DNA of 7,756 nt from Patescibacteria group bacterium (GTDB lineage: Bacteria > Patescibacteriota > Minisyncoccia > Phycocordibacterales > SBAW01). This document shows positions 4,758-7,756 of this stretch, one piece after another; position 1 is the first letter of the stretch; every line of letters starts with the position of its first letter. The DNA lies in the NCBI GenBank assembly GCA_030916835.1, contig JAUPWA010000028.1, positions 1-7,756 of the forward strand, given 5' to 3'. Under the pieces are notes generated by a model. It saw only the letters and a program-made list of their open reading frames with translations. It had not been told where the DNA came from and searched no databases. Both the position numbers and the translations under genes were made by a program.

Positions 4758-5876
4758 CTACTGATACTGGATGAACACGGGGGCTGGTGTGAGTGAGAGC
4801 ACCTCAGCCGGAGTGAGCAGACGAGTAGAGGGTGGCTTGATGTCGTTCTTATAAAACAGTTTAAATCCAGCAAACTGTACCGGCTCGGAGGTGACTACTG
4901 TCTTGTAGGTATTTATCTTTTTAGCACCAAAACCCCAACCATCCATATCTACAACGATTTGTACTTCAGGAAGGGGCTTAATATTCTTGTACCCCGTCAT
5001 CATGCCTTGCGTAAATCGGTGCACTACCAAAATTTTTGGTGGAAGATTATTTTTTTGTACCAAACTGGCGAGATACTGCGCTGCATAGTTCACATCCGCA
5101 GAGCTAAAGGTGCCTATCTCAGTGCCTGGCTTTGCACCGCTTTTCATAGAAAACTCAGGGTCTATGGCGAGATGCACGTTGGGCTTTGCTAAATAGTCTT
5201 CATATATCGGCAACTCTGTCTGCAGAGTACTGAGCCCCACCTGTACATCAAGAATAACGATGCCGTTTACCTTGTCTGCAAGTGCGAGCGCTTTGTCTAT
5301 TTGGCTATCCGGCATGCGCAAACGATACTTCCCATCCTTACCGGGAGACTCCTGTGCCGTGATTGCTATATAGTCGATAGCAGGGACAACGGGAGTGGTA
5401 GGGTCTGCCGCCTCCCACTGTGCGACCGCTGCTCGCAACTTGGTGAGCATTTCCTCCTCAGGGTACTGGCCGAGCACACCCATATTTTTTGAATAAAAGT
5501 TACCGTAGTACGCAACAATGCGGTTAAACGGTAGTAGTGCACCCGGGTTTGGGTATGCCGCTTTGACTGGCCATGCCTGCTTTTTGAGTGTTGTTGTACC
5601 CTGCGGCATCTCGCCGGTTAAAAAGTAGTTGTACCACGGGCTCGAGGTCGCCACATGCGCAAGCTCGAGCATCTTTTTGTTGTAGGCTACTGTATCAAGA
5701 GGTGGAAGTGCCGCTTTTGTATCAGCAAGACGTGGTGTGGTACTCGCCGCATCGGCGACCGCGGCAGTCGAGTCATAGACAATCGGAAAAAGGTTCGCGA
5801 ACGCCAGTACATATATGATAGCAGCACCGCCAAGCGCAACCGCGACCCACTTCATATATGGCATATATCGCTTCAC
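4758..5876 (-). CDS. Conserved secreted or membrane-anchored protein, possible TIM-barrel-like domain
   Basis: This 372-residue protein has one N-terminal membrane helix (about 10-33, VAVALGGAAIIYVLAFANLF) followed by an outer domain. The domain starts at about residue 115. Conserved-looking blocks are RIVAYYGNFYSKNMGVLGQYPEEEML (119-144), VVPAIDYIAITAQESPGKDGKYRLRMP (163-189), GIVILDVQVG (205-214), VHLAIDPEFSM (234-244), PPKILVVHRFTQGMMT (279-294), VQIVVDMDGWG (305-315) and PVQFAGFKLFY (332-342). Alternating strands that end in Asp or His, such as ILDVQ, AIDPEF, VVHRF and VDMDG, look like a barrel with an active site at the strand ends. From recall, similar uncharacterised proteins occur in Actinobacteria and Chloroflexi. 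The function is unknown. The start is uncertain: GTG at 5876 lies eight bases after a -10; ATG codons at 5864 and 5855 and GTG at 5894 are alternatives. Confidence 0.8.
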   Translation of the reverse strand: MKRYMPYMKWVAVALGGAAIIYVLAFANLFPIVYDSTAAVADAASTTPRLADTKAALPPLDTVAYNKKMLELAHVATSSPWYNYFLTGEMPQGTTTLKKQAWPVKAAYPNPGALLPFNRIVAYYGNFYSKNMGVLGQYPEEEMLTKLRAAVAQWEAADPTTPVVPAIDYIAITAQESPGKDGKYRLRMPDSQIDKALALADKVNGIVILDVQVGLSTLQTELPIYEDYLAKPNVHLAIDPEFSMKSGAKPGTEIGTFSSADVNYAAQYLASLVQKNNLPPKILVVHRFTQGMMTGYKNIKPLPEVQIVVDMDGWGFGAKKINTYKTVVTSEPVQFAGFKLFYKNDIKPPSTRLLTPAEVLSLTPAPVFIQYQ

Positions 5877-5884
5877 AGAAGAAC

Positions 5885-5893
5885 ATTCTAACA
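5885..5893 (-). promoter_or_regulatory. Extended -10 upstream of the secreted-protein gene
   Basis: TGT then TAGAAT (5890-5885) on the minus strand. Eight bases separate it from the GTG at 5876, so the RNA would start zero to two bases before that codon. Its position means the GTG at 5894 cannot be in this transcript. Confidence 0.5.
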
Positions 5894-5921
5894 CAGCAGC
5901 GACAATTTTACCCCTCCCTTG

Positions 5922-6413
5922 CTACTCACCATCATGTGCCTTTTGGAGCGCTGCGATGTCGAGCTTTTTCATATGCATCATTGCCTCCATTGCCCTGCCT
6001 GCTTTGGTGCGATCGGGGTCACTCATGAAGTCAAACAGCTGCTTGGGCACAATTTGCCACGAGAGGCCATATTTGTCTGCAAGCCAGCCGCACTGCTGTG
6101 CCTCTGGCGCACCGCCCGCGGTGAGCTTGTCCCAATAGTGGTCAACCTCTTCTTGGTCTTCGCAGGTCACAAGGAACGAAATCGCTGGCGTAAAAGTAAA
6201 ATGCGGCCCGCCGTTGATAGCCTGGAATTTTTGACCATTGAGCTCAAACTCAACTACCATAGCGCTCCCCGGCTCCTTACCATGAATCTCCTTTCCTGCT
6301 TCGGTGTAGCGCGAGACGTTGAGAATTTTAGAATTTTTAAATATTGACGTATAAAACTGCGCGGCCTCTTCAGCTTGCGTATCAAACCAAAGGAATGGTG
6401 TTATGGGTTGCAT
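5922..6413 (-). CDS. PhnB-like VOC-superfamily protein
   Basis: This 163-residue protein belongs to the vicinal oxygen chelate superfamily, the PhnB / '3-demethylubiquinone-9 3-methyltransferase' group (Pfam 3-dmu-9_3-mt). The signature is clear: ITPFLWFDTQAEEAAQFYTSIFKNSKI (4-30), VEFELNGQKFQAINGGPHFTFTPAISFLVTC (54-84), DHYWDKLTAGG (91-101), then GWLADKYGLSWQIVP (109-123). The C-terminal AMMHMKKLDIAALQKA (145-159) is also typical. Despite its old name the family is not known to be a methyltransferase, and the reaction is unknown for most members. Members usually form dimers with paired beta-alpha-beta-beta-beta modules. A longer frame begins at 6470, but the ATG at 6413 matches the family N-terminus and has a -10 six bases upstream. 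Confidence 0.93.
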   Translation of the reverse strand: MQPITPFLWFDTQAEEAAQFYTSIFKNSKILNVSRYTEAGKEIHGKEPGSAMVVEFELNGQKFQAINGGPHFTFTPAISFLVTCEDQEEVDHYWDKLTAGGAPEAQQCGWLADKYGLSWQIVPKQLFDFMSDPDRTKAGRAMEAMMHMKKLDIAALQKAHDGE

Positions 6414-6419
6414 ATCCCC

Positions 6420-6425
6420 AGTATA
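6420..6425 (-). promoter_or_regulatory. -10 promoter of the VOC gene, leaderless type
   Basis: TATACT on the minus strand followed by six bases (GGGGAT) and the ATG at 6413. The terminator of the preceding gene ends about 20 bases upstream, so there is no room for a separate -35. Confidence 0.65.
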
Positions 6426-6436
6426 CCTGCAGGATA

Positions 6437-6471
6437 TGAAAAGAGCATGGCCAGCCCTTGGGCTGGCCATG
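6437..6471 (-). terminator. Intrinsic terminator after the permease-like gene
   Basis: A perfect 12-bp stem (6446-6457 with 6460-6471) has a two-base loop on paper; in practice the loop is likely four bases or more. On the minus strand it is followed by CTCTTTTC, a short T-rich tract. It lies 35 bases after the stop codon at 6509-6507 and before the VOC promoter. Confidence 0.75.
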
Positions 6472-6506
6472 AAACCAGAGGCTCATCAGTAGTGGTGCGG
6501 CACCTG

Positions 6507-7022
6507 CTAGTGTTGCATATCTCCCATACCAGTATTCATCGCAGCAGTACTAGGAGACCAACCCAACACCTCGGGGTTGAGCATGCCAAAGATCATCGCA
6601 ACATGTGCTACAACCAAAAAGATAGCAACGAGAGTCGCGTGCAACATCAGTTGCCCCTCTTGTGATCGGTGTCGGCCAATGAGTTTAAGCTTCAAAAGTG
6701 CCATACCTCCTAGTGGCACTACGCCTAACAGATAGAAGGAGACTGCAATAACATCTGCCGGTCCGCGCCAACCACCTGAGGTGGTAAGTGGGACCACTGC
6801 AGTAGTAACGAGATAGACGAACACACCCACAAAGTAGATACCAACCAAAATACTTGCATAGGTATTAAGAGTTACTACTGCGCCGTGCGCCTTGCGAGTA
6901 AATAAGATGTAGAGCTCACTCACTGCAATTGCCTCAGCCAATATGACGGGAATTGCCATAAAGATAATAAGATTCCAGGGCTGCGCAGTAGCGAGCAGCT
7001 CCATATAGTGTGTCATTGTCAT
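6507..7022 (-). CDS. Four-helix permease-like membrane protein (DUF6803-like)
   Basis: This 171-residue membrane protein has four predicted spans at about 17-41, 55-80, 88-112 and 126-147. The segments MTHYMELLATAQPWNLIIFMAIPVILAE (3-30), VPLTTSGGWRGPADVIAVSFYLLGVVPLGG (77-106) and LHATLVAIFLVVAHVAMIFGML (127-148) match, as I recall, a family annotated as permease or DUF6803. In other bacteria that family often sits near metal-transport genes. A conserved Glu (30), a Trp-Arg pair (85-86) and His 140 lie near or in the membrane. The tail AMNTGMGDMQH (161-171) is rich in Met and ends in His, which would suit copper or another soft metal; this is inference. Two in-frame ATG codons (7022 and 7016) are close together. 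It lies 30 bases after the His-rich membrane gene and is probably in the same operon, with a possible own -10. Confidence 0.8.
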   Translation of the reverse strand: MTMTHYMELLATAQPWNLIIFMAIPVILAEAIAVSELYILFTRKAHGAVVTLNTYASILVGIYFVGVFVYLVTTAVVPLTTSGGWRGPADVIAVSFYLLGVVPLGGMALLKLKLIGRHRSQEGQLMLHATLVAIFLVVAHVAMIFGMLNPEVLGWSPSTAAMNTGMGDMQH

Positions 7023-7041
7023 AGTACAAAGTGTTAGCTAG

Positions 7042-7047
7042 ATAATA
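7042..7047 (-). promoter_or_regulatory. Possible -10 between the two membrane genes
   Basis: TATTAT on the minus strand lies five bases after the stop codon of the upstream gene. A start about 13 bases before the ATG at 7022 would be expected, so unlike its neighbours it would leave a short leader. A TACTAT at 7026-7021 overlaps the ATG and cannot serve it. Confidence 0.3.
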
Positions 7048-7052
7048 CGTAC

Positions 7053-7391
7053 CTAGCGCACTGGAGGACTTTGTATAGTATGAAGTAGCAAAAATTGAAA
7101 CGGTGGCCCATGAGATCGGGTAGGCCTTGGCAGCCGATATGAAACCACCCACACACAAAGCAGCACAACTATGCTTACAAAAAGAAACGTGATGCACAAA
7201 AGAGTAAAGAGCAGCGACATCTGCTCAACAAGCACACTGGTCATCTGCACAAAATGGTCTTGGTAGGCAGTGCCATGCGCTCCATGGTCATAATGAGCAT
7301 GGTTGCCGGGCTGAACGACCACGTGCCCTACTCCACACAAAAGATACGTAGCAACGAGCAGCACCGCCAACCCTGTGCGCGCCCGGTTCAT
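7053..7391 (-). CDS. Small membrane protein with His-rich loop
   Basis: I do not recognise a family for this 112-residue protein. It has an N-terminal hydrophobic helix (7-27, LAVLLVATYLLCGVGHVVV), a loop with five His and two Asp between residues 31 and 46 (HAHYDHGAHGTAYQDH), a second helix (about 57-84) and a Pro/Arg-rich tail. The His pattern is one often seen in metal-binding proteins, for example for zinc, nickel or copper, and would probably lie outside the membrane. Its partner 30 bases downstream is a permease-like protein with a Met/His tail, so a shared role in metal handling is a reasonable inference without proof. The start at 7391 follows a -10 by exactly six bases. Confidence 0.65.
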   Translation of the reverse strand: MNRARTGLAVLLVATYLLCGVGHVVVQPGNHAHYDHGAHGTAYQDHFVQMTSVLVEQMSLLFTLLCITFLFVSIVVLLCVWVVSYRLPRPTRSHGPPFQFLLLHTIQSPPVR

Positions 7392-7397
7392 GTATGT

Positions 7398-7406
7398 ATG
7401 GTACCA
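7398..7406 (-). promoter_or_regulatory. Extended -10 promoter of the two-gene membrane operon, leaderless type
   Basis: TGG followed by TACCAT (7403-7398) on the minus strand, then six bases (ACATAC) and the ATG at 7391. TACCAT matches four of six consensus bases, and the TG helps. Confidence 0.5.
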
Positions 7407-7438
7407 CCAGAATCAGTAGCTCACACAGTGCAAGGTGG

Positions 7439-7756
7439 CTAGAGAATTTCCATCAACACTCTATTGTTTTTAGATATAAAAGTGACATGATGTCGCATAT
7501 TCCCTTTTTGCAAATTATGAAGTAATTTCTCAACGGTATGGGTTATCTCTCGATGAGAGCCGCGCTCAGCGGCGGAGCGCTCGAGCAGAGACTGCGTTTG
7601 TATTACCGCAAAAATTCGTTCATAGGTTTGAACCACCGGCTCATACTTTGCAGAAGGGAAATTTTGAGGGCTAAAAAGACACTGCACGAGCCGAAACTCA
7701 CCGCTTTCAGCACTACCGATCTCTATTTTTTCTCCCGAATCTCTCAACTGTAAGTA
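7439..7756 (-). CDS. Unrecognised protein, N-terminus outside the window
   Basis: The frame is open to the right edge, so only the last 105 residues are visible; a TTG at 7747 is available but there is no reason to take it as the start. The sequence is soluble and mixed in charge, without a membrane segment. LVQCLFSPQNFPSAKYEPVVQTYERIFAVIQTQSL looks like two or three short helices, and ITHTVEKLLHNLQKG could be another helix before a strand-like end (HHVTFISKNNRVLMEIL). A winged-helix or similar small DNA-binding fold is possible, but I see no diagnostic motif. It ends 47 bases before the His-rich membrane gene, which has its own promoter. Confidence 0.6.
   Translation of the reverse strand, partial: YLQLRDSGEKIEIGSAESGEFRLVQCLFSPQNFPSAKYEPVVQTYERIFAVIQTQSLLERSAAERGSHREITHTVEKLLHNLQKGNMRHHVTFISKNNRVLMEIL

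Noticed and set aside
5919..6347. 142-codon plus-strand frame opposite the VOC gene
   Set aside because: Antisense shadow of a well-recognised family.
1..7756. CRISPR array, insertion sequence, phage or toxin-antitoxin genes, tRNA or rRNA
   Set aside because: No regular direct repeats with spacers, no transposase or integrase motifs, no terminal inverted repeats with target duplication and no cloverleaf were seen.
1..7756. TGA recoded as glycine, as in some Patescibacteria groups
   Set aside because: The SET gene ends at TGA where the family should end, and recognised genes are complete without reading through TGA.

Overview
The window is about 7.8 kb of dense bacterial DNA of moderate GC content. 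Eleven reading frames look real, and all but one lie on the minus strand. It looks like a Candidatus Patescibacteria (Parcubacteria-type) genome. The reasons are a TatC-like N-terminus of the type I remember from those genomes, a membrane-anchored cyclophilin with a Ser/Thr/Pro stalk, very short intergenic gaps, and an almost complete lack of Shine-Dalgarno sequences. This assignment is inference from recall, not from a search. The standard code fits: TAG, TAA and TGA all behave as stops, and TAG is the commonest.

Layout from left to right. An AlkA-like DNA glycosylase runs off the left edge (374 to 1, minus). A 192-bp spacer follows with a strong 15-bp hairpin. Next come a small SET-domain protein with a post-SET zinc motif (1037-567, minus), a perfectly palindromic terminator, and a DEAD-box RNA helicase with a 210-residue RGG-rich N-terminal domain (2820-1084, minus). 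The helicase is preceded by a structured leader and a canonical -35/-10 promoter. The only plus-strand gene is a GFA/CENP-V zinc protein (3018-3374). It converges on a membrane-protein reading frame (3874-3380) that appears joined, one base out of frame, to a truncated TatC N-terminus (from 4049). Upstream of these are a secreted cyclophilin (4742-4056), a secreted 372-residue protein of a conserved family (5876-4758), and a PhnB-like VOC protein (6413-5922). A terminator hairpin separates these from a two-gene membrane module: a four-helix permease-like protein (7022-6507) and a small His-rich membrane protein (7391-7053). An unrecognised protein runs off the right edge (7756-7439).

The genes do not form one pathway. 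Almost every gene has its own promoter. The strongest common signal is how they are expressed. In seven of the genes a -10 hexamer is followed by exactly six bases and then the ATG, so the transcription start should coincide with the A of the start codon (leaderless mRNA). This rule also moves the helicase start ten codons downstream. No mobile element, CRISPR array, tRNA or rRNA was seen. The points most worth a second look are the leaderless promoter pattern, the helicase leader, the TatC junction and the orphan hairpin at 488-529.
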